This document shows positions 1 through 7,637 of a stretch of DNA of 16,423 nt, in pieces. Position 1 is the first letter of the stretch. Each line of letters begins with the position of its first letter. The translations under genes and the position numbers were made by a program. The stretch spans positions 1-16,423 of the forward strand of contig DASPZU010000101.1 in assembly GCA_035636095.1 (NCBI GenBank), read 5' to 3'. The notes beneath the pieces are model-generated. The model searched no databases and was not told the origin of the DNA. It saw only the letters and a program-made list of their open reading frames with translations. The stretch is from Gp7-AA10 sp035636095 (GTDB lineage Bacteria > Acidobacteriota > Thermoanaerobaculia > Gp7-AA8).

Positions 1-15
1 GAACGGACGCGCCGC

Positions 16-32
16 GTGACGCTTGGCGTCAC
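16..32 (-). terminator. Hairpin across the rpmE stop codon
   Basis: A perfect 7-bp inverted repeat (GTGACGC, 3-nt loop, GCGTCAC) spans the last bases and stop codon of the L31 gene. It could be the stem of a 3'-end structure or weak terminator for the minus-strand transcript. No T tract follows it on that strand; the downstream sequence is GC-rich. Intrinsic termination is therefore uncertain. Confidence 0.3.
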
Positions 33-238
33 TTCTTGGCCTTTTTGGCGTAGCGCTGCTGGAAGCGATCGATTCGGCCAGCCGAGTCGACCAGCTTCTG
101 GCGGCCGGTGAAGAACGGGTGGCACTTCGAGCAGATCTCGACGCGCAGCTCTTTCTTGGTCGAGCCGGTCGTCCACGATTCGCCGCAAGCGCAGTGAACC
201 TGGACCTGATGATATTGCGGATGGATCTCTGTTTTCAT
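29..238 (-). CDS. rpmE: 50S ribosomal protein L31 (zinc-binding type)
   Basis: This 69-residue protein is the large-subunit ribosomal protein L31, which sits at the central protuberance and contributes to the bridge between subunits. The sequence begins MKTEIHPQYH and carries C16-x-C18 and C36-x2-C39, the four cysteines of the zinc-binding (C+) paralogue, followed by the family motif CHPFFTGRQKLVDSAGRIDRF and a basic tail ending KKAKK. Length matches the usual 65-75 residues. The ATG at 238 is preceded by GAGGG with a 7-nt spacer, which fixes the start. It lies 63 bp downstream of the phosphate transporter on the same strand, but a TATACT hexamer in that gap suggests its own promoter. Identification is secure from the conserved sequence. 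Confidence 0.97.
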   Translation of the reverse strand: MKTEIHPQYHQVQVHCACGESWTTGSTKKELRVEICSKCHPFFTGRQKLVDSAGRIDRFQQRYAKKAKK

Positions 239-301
239 GAACTTACCCTCGTTAGACGCACTAACAACCGGCAGTATATTCGAAAAATTCTGGACGGCCG
301 C
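239..301 (-). promoter_or_regulatory. Putative rpmE promoter and short leader
   Basis: The gap between pit and rpmE holds a good -10 hexamer on the minus strand, TATACT (273-278), with no clear -35 at the usual distance. The inferred leader of roughly 30 nt contains a 5-bp inverted repeat, GTTAG/CTAAC (arms 251-255 and 261-265), just before the GAGGG ribosome binding site. Autogenous control of L31 through its leader has been described in enterobacteria. Whether this small hairpin has such a role is speculation. Confidence 0.35.
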
Positions 302-1303
302 TCAAGGTGCTCCGAACAGCCGCGCGATGTAAAACGTGATCGCGCCCATGAGCCCAGCCATCGGAATGGTCAGGATCCACGCCCACACGATCCGCCCCGC
401 CACGCCCCACCGAACAGCCGACAGCCGCCGCGTCGCGCCGACTCCGACGATCGCGCCCGTGATGGTGTGCGTGGTCGAGACCGGAACGCCGAGATGACTG
501 GCGATGAAAAGCGTGATGGCGCCGGCCGTTTCGGCCGCGAATCCGCCCACCGGCTGCAATTTCGTGATCTTCGACCCCATGGTGTGAATGATCCGCCAGC
601 CGCCGCTGAGCGTTCCAAGCGCGATCGCTGAGTGCGCGGCCAGAATCACCCACATCGGAATCGTAAACGCTTTGAGATAGCCGGCAGTGAACAAAACGCC
701 GGCGATGATGCCCATCGTCTTCTGGGCGTCATTCGTTCCATGGCCCAGCGAGTAGGCGGCTGCCGAAAAAAGTTGCAGCCGCCGGAAGGTGCGGTCGACG
801 CGGAGCGGCGTTTGGCGTCGGAAAACCCAGAAGATGAGGAGCTCGAGCAACAGGCCCAGGACGAGTCCCATCAGCGGCGCCAGGACGATGTAGATCAGCG
901 TCTTTGTCCATCCGGCCGGGATGATGACGCCGAGTCCCGCTCTCGCAACTGCCGCCCCGGCGTAGCCACCGATCAAGGCATGGGAGGAGCTGGTCGGCAA
1001 TCCGAAGTACCAGGTGATCAGATCCCACACGATCGCCCCGACCAGGCCGCCGAAAATCACGGCGAAGGTGACCGCGGAGATATCGATCATCCCCTTGCCG
1101 ATGGTTTTGGCGACCGCGGTCCCGAAGGTGAATGCCGCCACGAAATTGAAGAAGGCCGCCCACACCACCGCCTGAAGCGGAGAGAGGACGCGCGTTGAGA
1201 CCACGGTCGCGATGGAGTTTGCGGCGTCGTGAAAGCCGTTGATGAAATCGAAGCAGAGAGCGGTTGCGATCAGTCCGACGACGGTAAGAAGCTGCAGCGT
1301 CAT
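302..1303 (-). CDS. pit: PiT-family inorganic phosphate transporter
   Basis: This is an inner-membrane low-affinity phosphate (metal-phosphate:H+) symporter of about 333 residues. It shows the two family signatures of the inverted PiT duplication: GFHDAAN at residues 23-29 and GHGTNDAQ at about 187-194. Many hydrophobic membrane segments surround them, along with the loop FGLPTSSSHALIGG and its second-half counterpart GVPVSTTHTITGAIVG. The reading frame is open upstream to 1396, but those extra residues are arginine-rich shadow sequence. The ATG at 1303 begins MTLQLLTVVG and overlaps the upstream DUF47 stop as TGATG, so the two genes are probably translationally coupled. A DUF47/PhoU-like partner directly upstream is a classic arrangement for bacterial PiT systems. 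No phosphate-box was identified. Confidence 0.93.
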   Translation of the reverse strand: MTLQLLTVVGLIATALCFDFINGFHDAANSIATVVSTRVLSPLQAVVWAAFFNFVAAFTFGTAVAKTIGKGMIDISAVTFAVIFGGLVGAIVWDLITWYFGLPTSSSHALIGGYAGAAVARAGLGVIIPAGWTKTLIYIVLAPLMGLVLGLLLELLIFWVFRRQTPLRVDRTFRRLQLFSAAAYSLGHGTNDAQKTMGIIAGVLFTAGYLKAFTIPMWVILAAHSAIALGTLSGGWRIIHTMGSKITKLQPVGGFAAETAGAITLFIASHLGVPVSTTHTITGAIVGVGATRRLSAVRWGVAGRIVWAWILTIPMAGLMGAITFYIARLFGAP

Positions 1304-1923
1304 CAGCCGTGCTTCACGACGACGTTCTCGAGAAGATTCGCGACGTCTTCGCAGCGATCGGTGGAATCTTCGAGCCGGTCGAGGATCTCTTTCCACTTCA
1401 TCACAGCGATGGGGTCATGTTCCTCTTCAAAGAGTTGCCCGACTGCGCGTTGATGCGCGCGATCGGCTTCGTTTTCCAATCGATTGATTTCCACCGCCCG
1501 CTCCAGAACCCCTTGCCGTCGCTCCAGCGCCTGCACCGCCAGCAGGATCTGATCGGTCGATGCGGAGATGATGCGCGTCAGCTCGCGCACTCCCGGGATG
1601 ACCTTCTTGATGTGATAGAGCGGAATGAGCGCGGCGGCGGCATCGATGGCATCCATGACGTCGTCGAGCGTGCGCGCCATGGAGTGAATGTCCTCGCGAT
1701 CAATTGGGGTCACGAAGGTCTTGTTGAGCCGTTGAATGATTTCGTGAGTCAGAAAATCGCATTTGTGTTCCACTTCGCGAATTTCATTGGCCTTGTCGGC
1801 AAGGGGTGGATCGGAAGCGAACATCTCTTCGAGCAGGCGCGCGCCGTTGCGCAACTGATCCGCCATGGCGAGGAAATCGGCGTAGAACTTTTCTTCGCGC
1901 GGGATGAGACTGAACCGTGCCAA
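1303..1923 (-). CDS. DUF47 / PhoU-like Pit accessory protein (TTG start)
   Basis: A 206-residue, all-helical DUF47 protein, related to PhoU and normally encoded next to PiT transporters, where it is thought to modulate phosphate or metal uptake from the cytoplasmic side. Family segments visible are FVTPIDREDIHSMARTLDDV, INRLENEADRAH and WKEILDRLEDSTDRCEDVAN, rich in the E/D-x3-D pairs used for metal binding in PhoU-like folds. The frame is open to 2169, but upstream residues are low-complexity shadow of the kinase gene. I place the start at TTG 1923 because GGAGGT (1929-1934) sits 5 nt upstream and homology begins at once (ARFSLIPREEKFY). The stop overlaps the pit ATG by one base. The kinase gene ends 40 bp upstream, so all three may share a transcript. 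Confidence 0.9.
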   Translation of the reverse strand: MARFSLIPREEKFYADFLAMADQLRNGARLLEEMFASDPPLADKANEIREVEHKCDFLTHEIIQRLNKTFVTPIDREDIHSMARTLDDVMDAIDAAAALIPLYHIKKVIPGVRELTRIISASTDQILLAVQALERRQGVLERAVEINRLENEADRAHQRAVGQLFEEEHDPIAVMKWKEILDRLEDSTDRCEDVANLLENVVVKHG

Positions 1924-1928
1924 TGCTG

Positions 1929-1947
1929 ACCTCCGCTGAAAAAGCGG
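1929..1947 (-). promoter_or_regulatory. Shine-Dalgarno partly covered by a hairpin, before the DUF47 gene
   Basis: GGAGGT on the minus strand (1929-1934) precedes the TTG start by 5 nt. A 5-bp inverted repeat, CCGCT/AGCGG around a five-base loop (1933-1947), overlaps the first two bases of this ribosome binding site. With a TTG start, translation is probably weak or dependent on coupling with the kinase ORF, which ends at 1964. The SD is directly seen; the effect of the hairpin is inference. Confidence 0.5.
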
Positions 1948-1963
1948 CGCGATTCTATCCTGC

Positions 1964-4900
1964 TTAGGGCATGGGCAGGCGGAAGGTGAAGGTCGCTCCC
2001 TCCCCTTCTTCGCTGGCGACCGAGATCGAACCCTGATGGGCCTCCACGATCGCCTTCGCGATGTACAGGCCCAGGCCGAGGCCGCCGTAGTAGCGGCTGG
2101 AGACATTGCGGGCGCGATGGAACCTTTCGAACAGCCGCGGGATCTCGTCGCGCGGAATGCCGATGCCATGATCGATGATCGAGGTGAGCATCTGACTGCC
2201 CCCGACGTGAGCTCGAATGAGAATCTCGCCGGTATCCGGTGAATACTTGATGGCGTTAGAGAGGAGATTGTCGATGACCTGCCGGATGCGATCGGGATCG
2301 ACCATCAGGATGGTCTCGCCCACTTCGGCCTCCAATGCGATCTTGCGACCCGGATTCTGAACGCGAAATGCGGTCGCGCGTCGCTGCAGGAACTCCAGCC
2401 ATCGAATCGGCTGCGTCTCGATCTGCAGACGGTTGGTCTCGATGCGCGAGACGTCGAGCAGCTCGGTGATTAGGCCCATCATGCGGTCGATCTCACTGAG
2501 CACGGCCGTCAAGTAGGTCAGACGATCCTTCCCGGCCAGATCGTCGCTGCTCTGCGCCAGAAGCTGGGTGTACCCCTTGATGGTCGTCAGCGGCGTGCGC
2601 AATTCGTGCGACGCGACAGAGAGGAATTCGTCCTTCTTGCGATCGAGCTCCTGCAAGGCGGTGATATCGCGGATGACCAGCACTGCCCCCACCACACCGT
2701 TGCTCTCGATGGGCGCCACCGCGATGGAAAGGTCAAGATCTTTACCCGTAATGAGATGGCGACCAATGGCCAGGTAGTCCGGCACAGTCATTCCCCGCAG
2801 AGCACGCGCGTAGGGCAGGTCCTCGCGCGGAATGGGCCGTCCGTCCGGATAGCGGAGATAAAAGCGCTCGAATGAACCGAGACTCACCGCTTCGCTGCGC
2901 GAGCCGAGGCCGAACATGGTGAGCGCGGCCTGGTTGACGTCGACCACGTCGCCGGCGGCGTCGTAGACCCACAGACCGTCGGTCATCGAACCGAGGATCG
3001 AGTCGAGACGCGCAGAGCGCTCGGCCATCATCTGGGCCAGCGCTTCGATCTCCCGCTTGGCCTTGACCTGATCGGTGACGTCCTGAATCAGCACCGTCAG
3101 GCTCTGCGTGCTTCCGGAGAATCGCCCGCGTACGGGCGAAATGATGCGATTGACGTACATCGGACCGCCGCGAACGAAGGTCTCGTATGCTTCGTCGTAG
3201 CGCAGCTCGCCCGACTCGGCGGTCTGCTTGAGCGTTTGTTCCCAGCCCGGGATGACTTCCGCGACGCGCAGGTCGATCACGCGCGTGTCGCCGCTGATCT
3301 TGCCGAATTGCGATGCGAACTCGAGCCAGCGCGCATTCGCCAGTTCGAATCGAAGTTCGTCAGCCGAAATGACGGCGACGCCGATGGGAGCGGTCTCGAG
3401 GACGGTCTCGAATCGAACACGGGCATCGACCTCGCGCCGGGCCAGGTCCTCGGCTGCGCGATGTCCTTCCTGCGAAACGCGCGTCAATTGATGGATGTGA
3501 ATCGCGGCGCCGAGCCTCTCCGCCACCGACTGGACGAACTCCAGGTCCTCGGCGTCGAAGTTGCGGTCGTCGTCGCTGCGCGCCACCACGATCGCGCCCA
3601 CCGCCTCGCCGTACGATTCGATCGGACAGGCGATCAAACTCTGCTCGGCCATGGCCGCGATCATTCCCTTTTCGGCGTCGTCGCGGCCGAAGTCGACGAC
3701 GGCGTTTCCCTTCACGTCCGAGAAGAAGAGCGGACGGCCGATCTGAAAGACCGTTCCTGGAATTCCTTCGCCCGGACGAAAGGGGGCGCGATTGACGAAG
3801 TCGCTGTAACGTGCGACTGCGGCATTCCGCGAAGCCATTCCGCTCATGCGCAGCTCGCCGGTCGCCGGCGTGTAGAGGTAGATCATGGTCGAACCGCCGA
3901 GCGCCTCGGCGATGCGCCGAGCCGGTTCATTCAGATTCTCGAGCGACGACTCGATGGTGACCGCCGCCAGACCGATGTTCGCCAAACATTCGGCGTGGCG
4001 ACGCCGCCGCGTTTCACGCTCGCGATTGAGGCGATCCTCTGATACCTGCTCGGTGACGTCCTGGACCAGAACAGTGATGCTCTGCGTCGTACCCGAAAAA
4101 CGTCCGCGGACGGCCGACACGATGCGGTTGACGTACCGCCGGCGGGGGCCCACACGAACCTCGAGCTCTTCGTCGAGGTGCGGCTCACCGCTCTCAGCGA
4201 CGCGACGCACCACGACATTGAAACCGGGAATGACCTCGTCAACGCGCAATCCCAGGAGGCGCGTGTCGGGCGAGATCTTGCCGAAGTGCGTTGCAAACTC
4301 GATGAACCGGGCGTTGGCGAGCTCGAAGCGGAGCTCGTCGGCGGAGAGGACAGCGATGCCGATGGGCGCCGTCTCGAGGACGGCTTCGAACCGCACGCGG
4401 GCATCGACCTCGTGTCGGGCAAGCTCGTCGGCGGCCCGATGTCCTTCCTGCGACATGCGCGTCAATCGATGGATGTGCGCTGCCCCACCGATGCGCTCGG
4501 CCACCGCTTGCACGAATTCGAGATCCTCGGCGTCGAACCTCCGGCGTGGATCGGACTGCGAGATCATCAGTGCGCCGATGCGATCGCCGTAGGATTCGAT
4601 CGGCACAGCGATCAGGCTGCGCTCCGCCATCGCCGCTTTGACCTTTTTCTCATCGTCGTCGCGCGCGAAGTCGATGACGTCGTTGCCGCGGATGTCGTAG
4701 AAAAACAAAGGGCGGCCGATCTGGAAGACAGTCCCCGGAATACCTTCGCCGGGCCGGCTCGGATGCGATTGAAAATATTCTCGGAACCGCGCCACATCGC
4801 CGGTGCCTGCGAAGCCGGCCAGGTTGAGGAGTCCGGAGGCGGCGTGGTAGACGTAGATCCCCACCGTCGCCTTGAGCGCTCGTGCAAGCCGGCGCGCCGG

Positions 4901-5869
4901 TTCGTCCAGGTTGTCGAGCGTCTGCTGCAGGGACAGTGGATCGAGGCCGAGATCCGCAAGCGTCTCGGCACGATGACGCCGCCACTGTTCGCGATCGGTC
5001 GCGTGTCGCTCTTCGGTGACCTCGCGCGACAGAACGATGGACCCGACGATCCGCGAATCGCGATCCCGAATCGGTGCCGCCTTCACAGTCACCACGCGAT
5101 CTTCATTCGTCCGCTGATCGCGGATGACGTACTCCGCGCTCCCCGACTCGCCTTGCAGCGCACGCTCGATCACCGACGTGTCGTGCATCTGCTTGAAGAA
5201 CGACCCGGCTTCGCGCGTGGCGGCTGCATTCATGCTCTCCAGCCGGCCGTTGGCGTCGTAAATCGCCGCCGGCTCGGGGATCTGATCGAGGATGGCGGTG
5301 GCCTTGGCGATCTCGCGTACTGCCGTCTCGTGTAGCAGCGCGTTGTTCAGCGCCAGCGTCGCGTAGCGGCCGATTTCTGCGAATAGTGAAATCTCATCTT
5401 CGGTCCAATCGCGCTGCTCGACGCACCGTTGCACGCTGAAGGACCACGGTTCATCCCCTTGAGGGCGAAGGATCTGCACCAGCGCCGAACGGATTTGCAG
5501 ACGCTTCAGGAGCTCCTGGTTGGCGTCCGGGTCATCCTCACGGATGACGATCGGCCGCGACGATTCGAGGGCGCGCCGGACGATTGCTTTGCTGAGAGGA
5601 ACCTCGGTGTTGCGCTCGATGGGAACCAAAATGTGGGGGGCGGCGATGGCGTAACGCACGACCGCAGTGGCAGCGTCCTCCCTGATGGGGTGGACCAGCA
5701 TCACTCGATCAGCCCCAAACTGCTCGAACGTGATTTTTGCGATCCGGCCCAGCGCCTCCTCCAGGTCCAGAGTCCCCGCGAAGGACTCCAGGATCGTCGA
5801 GAGAAAGCGGTACCTCTCTTCGGGACTCCAATGTTGCGGCCGCCTGGGCGGATAAGCGGAGATGCTCAT
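1964..5869 (-). CDS. Multi-sensor (GAF/PAS) histidine kinase
   Basis: A 1301-residue soluble sensor histidine kinase with no signal peptide or membrane segment visible, so probably cytoplasmic. By eye the order is GAF (about 20-185), PAS (190-290), GAF (315-475), PAS (495-615), GAF (640-800), PAS (820-940), PAS (960-1075), HisKA, HATPase. The phosphoacceptor is H1088 in HELRTPLTTIKGYTQLL. The ATPase has an N-box NLLSNAIKYSP (from N1201), a G1 box DHGIGIP (from D1233) and a G2 box GGLGLGLYIA. The middle GAF-PAS unit is a tandem internal duplication of about 326 residues. No receiver domain or adjacent response regulator is present, so its partner is unknown. A TAG lies in frame 15 nt upstream of the ATG, fixing the start despite a poor SD. 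Position before DUF47-pit hints at phosphate or stress control but does not prove it. Confidence 0.92.
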   Translation of the reverse strand: MSISAYPPRRPQHWSPEERYRFLSTILESFAGTLDLEEALGRIAKITFEQFGADRVMLVHPIREDAATAVVRYAIAAPHILVPIERNTEVPLSKAIVRRALESSRPIVIREDDPDANQELLKRLQIRSALVQILRPQGDEPWSFSVQRCVEQRDWTEDEISLFAEIGRYATLALNNALLHETAVREIAKATAILDQIPEPAAIYDANGRLESMNAAATREAGSFFKQMHDTSVIERALQGESGSAEYVIRDQRTNEDRVVTVKAAPIRDRDSRIVGSIVLSREVTEERHATDREQWRRHRAETLADLGLDPLSLQQTLDNLDEPARRLARALKATVGIYVYHAASGLLNLAGFAGTGDVARFREYFQSHPSRPGEGIPGTVFQIGRPLFFYDIRGNDVIDFARDDDEKKVKAAMAERSLIAVPIESYGDRIGALMISQSDPRRRFDAEDLEFVQAVAERIGGAAHIHRLTRMSQEGHRAADELARHEVDARVRFEAVLETAPIGIAVLSADELRFELANARFIEFATHFGKISPDTRLLGLRVDEVIPGFNVVVRRVAESGEPHLDEELEVRVGPRRRYVNRIVSAVRGRFSGTTQSITVLVQDVTEQVSEDRLNRERETRRRRHAECLANIGLAAVTIESSLENLNEPARRIAEALGGSTMIYLYTPATGELRMSGMASRNAAVARYSDFVNRAPFRPGEGIPGTVFQIGRPLFFSDVKGNAVVDFGRDDAEKGMIAAMAEQSLIACPIESYGEAVGAIVVARSDDDRNFDAEDLEFVQSVAERLGAAIHIHQLTRVSQEGHRAAEDLARREVDARVRFETVLETAPIGVAVISADELRFELANARWLEFASQFGKISGDTRVIDLRVAEVIPGWEQTLKQTAESGELRYDEAYETFVRGGPMYVNRIISPVRGRFSGSTQSLTVLIQDVTDQVKAKREIEALAQMMAERSARLDSILGSMTDGLWVYDAAGDVVDVNQAALTMFGLGSRSEAVSLGSFERFYLRYPDGRPIPREDLPYARALRGMTVPDYLAIGRHLITGKDLDLSIAVAPIESNGVVGAVLVIRDITALQELDRKKDEFLSVASHELRTPLTTIKGYTQLLAQSSDDLAGKDRLTYLTAVLSEIDRMMGLITELLDVSRIETNRLQIETQPIRWLEFLQRRATAFRVQNPGRKIALEAEVGETILMVDPDRIRQVIDNLLSNAIKYSPDTGEILIRAHVGGSQMLTSIIDHGIGIPRDEIPRLFERFHRARNVSSRYYGGLGLGLYIAKAIVEAHQGSISVASEEGEGATFTFRLPMP
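3032..4978 (-). repeat. Tandem duplication of a GAF-PAS module inside the kinase gene
   Basis: Residues about 298-620 (4010-4978) and 624-946 (3032-4000) are two diverged copies of the same GAF-PAS block, offset by 325-326 residues. The shared landmarks RPGEGIPGTVFQIGRPLFF, SQEGHRAA, VLETAPIG and SADELRFELANAR occur in order in both. Many substitutions separate them, at protein and DNA level, so this is an old duplication and not an assembly artefact. Confidence 0.9.
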
Positions 5870-5910
5870 TGGCGGGAAGAACTACCAACGATGCTAACAG
5901 AATGGGGCAC

Positions 5911-5916
5911 TACAAT
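5911..5916 (+). promoter_or_regulatory. Putative -10 (TACAAT) for a leaderless mazG mRNA
   Basis: TACAAT matches the -10 consensus in five of six positions and ends 7 nt before ATG 5924, the spacing expected when transcription starts on the start codon itself. No good SD precedes that ATG; only a GGGG (5904-5907) lies before the alternative ATG at 5915. No convincing -35 is seen at 17 bp. Confidence 0.4.
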
Positions 5917-5923
5917 GCCGCTC

Positions 5924-6706
5924 ATGCCCAAACGCTCCTTCGATGAGCTCGTTGCGCTGATGACGACGCTTCGCGGCCCGAACGGATGCCCCTGGGATCG
6001 CAAGCAGACCTTCGAGAGTCTGAAGCCCTTCATCGTCGAAGAAGCTTACGAGGTGGTCGATGCCATCGACCGTGGCGAGCGTCACGCGCTGGCCGAGGAG
6101 CTGGGAGATTTTCTGCTGCAGGCGGTGTTCGCCGCCGAGCTTGCCCGCGAGGAAGGGTCGTTCGACATCTCTGATGTCATCACCACAATTCACGAAAAGC
6201 TGGTCCGGCGGCACCCCCACGTTTTCGGAAATGTCGAGGCCAGGGATGCCGAGCAGGTTCTGGTCAACTGGGAAAAGCTCAAGAACGAGGAGCGCAAGGC
6301 CGAGAACAAGAGCGTGCTGGCGGGGGTGCCCCAGTCGCTGCCGGCGCTGCTGAAAGCTTCGCGCCTCACCGAAAAAGCGGCTCGGGTCGGTTTCGATTGG
6401 CGCCGCGCCGAAGATGTGTTCGCCAAGATCGAGGAAGAGATCGGCGAGCTGCACGAAGCGGTGGAAGCGAAGGATCAGCACAAGATTCACGACGAAGTCG
6501 GCGATCTTCTGTTCAGCATCGCGAACATCGCGCGGAAACTCGGCGTCAATGCCGAGGAAGCACTGCAATCGTCGAATCGGAAGTTCATCAGCCGCTTCGG
6601 GTCGATGGAACGCGCAGTGCGATCGGAAGGTCACAATCTCGATCAGCTCACCCTCGAGCAGATGGATGCGTTATGGGACCAGGCAAAGGCCGCCGAGCGG
6701 TCGTGA
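5924..6706 (+). CDS. mazG: Nucleoside triphosphate pyrophosphohydrolase MazG
   Basis: MazG hydrolyses (d)NTPs to NMPs and pyrophosphate, cleansing non-canonical nucleotides in the cytoplasm. The 260-residue protein has the full two-domain layout, close to the 263 residues of E. coli MazG. The N-terminal domain has LRGPNGCPWDRKQTFESL, then metal ligands in EEAYE (39-43) and EELGD (58-62). The C-terminal domain has EEEIGELHEA and DEVGDLLF. Homology begins at MPKRSFDELVALM, so I chose ATG 5924; in-frame ATGs at 5915 and 5891 would add 3 or 11 residues. It is divergent from the kinase gene with a gap of about 54 bp. Its stop overlaps the yidD GTG by 4 bp, implying co-translation. Confidence 0.95.
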   Translation: MPKRSFDELVALMTTLRGPNGCPWDRKQTFESLKPFIVEEAYEVVDAIDRGERHALAEELGDFLLQAVFAAELAREEGSFDISDVITTIHEKLVRRHPHVFGNVEARDAEQVLVNWEKLKNEERKAENKSVLAGVPQSLPALLKASRLTEKAARVGFDWRRAEDVFAKIEEEIGELHEAVEAKDQHKIHDEVGDLLFSIANIARKLGVNAEEALQSSNRKFISRFGSMERAVRSEGHNLDQLTLEQMDALWDQAKAAERS

Positions 6707-6963
6707 TCGCGGGCATGGCAGCGTTTCTGGTGGCTGCGCAGCTTTTCGGGACGCGGCCGGCGATCTTCGCGATCGATCAGTATCGTGCGCACGTCTCGCC
6801 ACATCTCCGCGGCGTGGTGACATGTCGATTCGTACCGACGTGCTCCTACTACGGACGCGAATCGATTCGGAAACACGGTCTCGTCATCGGCGGCGCGAAG
6901 GCGGCCTGGCGCATTGCGCGGTGCGGCCCGTGGACGCCCCTCCACACCCCCGACCCGCCCTAG
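6703..6963 (+). CDS. yidD: YidD membrane protein insertion efficiency factor
   Basis: A small protein of about 86 residues with an N-terminal hydrophobic helix followed by the YidD/DUF37 signature: YRAHVSPHL, then CRFVPTCSYYGRESIRKHG, then IARCGPWTP. Family members are peripheral inner-membrane factors aiding YidC-mediated insertion. I chose the GTG at 6703 because it overlaps the mazG TGA (GTGA) and would be translationally coupled; an in-frame ATG at 6715 would remove four residues. yidD usually sits in the rpmH-rnpA-yidC cluster, and here it is detached and attached to mazG. The stop TAG lies in a palindrome shared with the convergent nth gene. Confidence 0.85.
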   Translation: MIAGMAAFLVAAQLFGTRPAIFAIDQYRAHVSPHLRGVVTCRFVPTCSYYGRESIRKHGLVIGGAKAAWRIARCGPWTPLHTPDPP

Positions 6964-6975
6964 TCCTCAGGACTA
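6961..6975. terminator. 15-bp perfect palindrome joining the stop codons of yidD and nth
   Basis: TAGTCCT-C-AGGACTA is a 7-bp perfect inverted repeat around a single base. Its left end is the TAG of yidD and its right end, on the other strand, the TAG of nth. It is the whole intergenic space between these convergent genes. The short stem and absent T tract make it a weak terminator at best. Confidence 0.4.
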
Positions 6976-7626
6976 CTCCAGCGGTTCTTCGGCGCTCGGA
7001 CACAGCTCGTTGAGCAGGCATTCGCGACACTTGGGCTTGCGCGCGATGCAGATTTGTCGTCCGTGTTGAATGAGGCGGTGCGAAAAGACCGTCCACTCTT
7101 TCTGCGGGATGAGTTTCATCAGATCCTGCTCGATTTTCACGGCGTCGACGTTGGCCGTTAGGCCGAGGCGGCCGGCGACCCGAGTCACGTGTGTGTCCAC
7201 CACGATGCCGACAGCGGTGTTGAAGGCGTTGCCGAGGACGACGTTGGCGGTCTTGCGGCCGACGCCGGGAAGCGACGTCAGCTCCTCCATCGTGCGCGGC
7301 ACTTCGCCGCCATGTTTCTCCATGATGGTGTGGGAGGCCGCGATCACGGCCTTCGCTTTGTTGCGAAAAAAGCCGGTTTGCCGGACATCGCGCTCCATCT
7401 CGGCCTGCCGTGCGTCTGCGAACGACTGCGGATTTGGATACTTTCGAAAGAGCGATTTCGTGACGATGTTGACGCGGACGTCCGTCGATTGCGCGGAAAG
7501 CATGGTTGCGATCAGCAGCTCGAAAGGATTGGTGAAATCGAGCGTGCACCTGGCCTTCGGGTACATTCGCTTGAGGCGCGACACGATCTCCAGCGCGCGC
7601 TCCTGCTTCTTCGTCGCCACGGGCAT
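6973..7626 (-). CDS. nth: Endonuclease III (DNA glycosylase/AP lyase)
   Basis: Base-excision repair enzyme that removes oxidised pyrimidines and cleaves the abasic site. The 217-residue protein has the helix-hairpin-helix LPGVGRKTANVV with catalytic Lys at about K125, catalytic Asp in VDTHV at D144, and the [4Fe-4S] ligands C193-x6-C200-x2-C203-x5-C209. FELLIATMLSAQSTD near residue 35 is the usual substrate-pocket region. Length is typical (about 210-220). It starts at ATG 7626, only 11 bp from the divergent hutU ATG, and no clear SD is visible. It ends 9 bp from the convergent yidD. Confidence 0.97.
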   Translation of the reverse strand: MPVATKKQERALEIVSRLKRMYPKARCTLDFTNPFELLIATMLSAQSTDVRVNIVTKSLFRKYPNPQSFADARQAEMERDVRQTGFFRNKAKAVIAASHTIMEKHGGEVPRTMEELTSLPGVGRKTANVVLGNAFNTAVGIVVDTHVTRVAGRLGLTANVDAVKIEQDLMKLIPQKEWTVFSHRLIQHGRQICIARKPKCRECLLNELCPSAEEPLE

Positions 7627-7631
7627 AGAAT
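7626..7631 (+). promoter_or_regulatory. Putative -10 (TAGAAT) for a leaderless hutU mRNA
   Basis: TAGAAT lies 6 nt before the hutU ATG and no SD is present, as expected for leaderless initiation. The hexamer overlaps the start codon of the divergent nth gene by one base, so any -35 element would lie inside nth. No clear -35 is seen. Confidence 0.35.
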
Positions 7632-7637
7632 CAAACC

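Noticed and set aside
4178..5335. 385-codon plus-strand open frame opposite the kinase gene
   Set aside because: It is the antisense shadow of a high-GC coding region: composition is Arg/Asp/His-rich, there is no SD or recognisable motif, and the minus strand encodes an unmistakable histidine kinase. The open frame at 3236-4042 is rejected for the same reason.
5429..5914. Long N-terminal extension in frame with mazG (162 codons)
   Set aside because: The extension lies antisense to the kinase N-terminus, lacks homology, and the mazG family begins at MPKRSFDEL.
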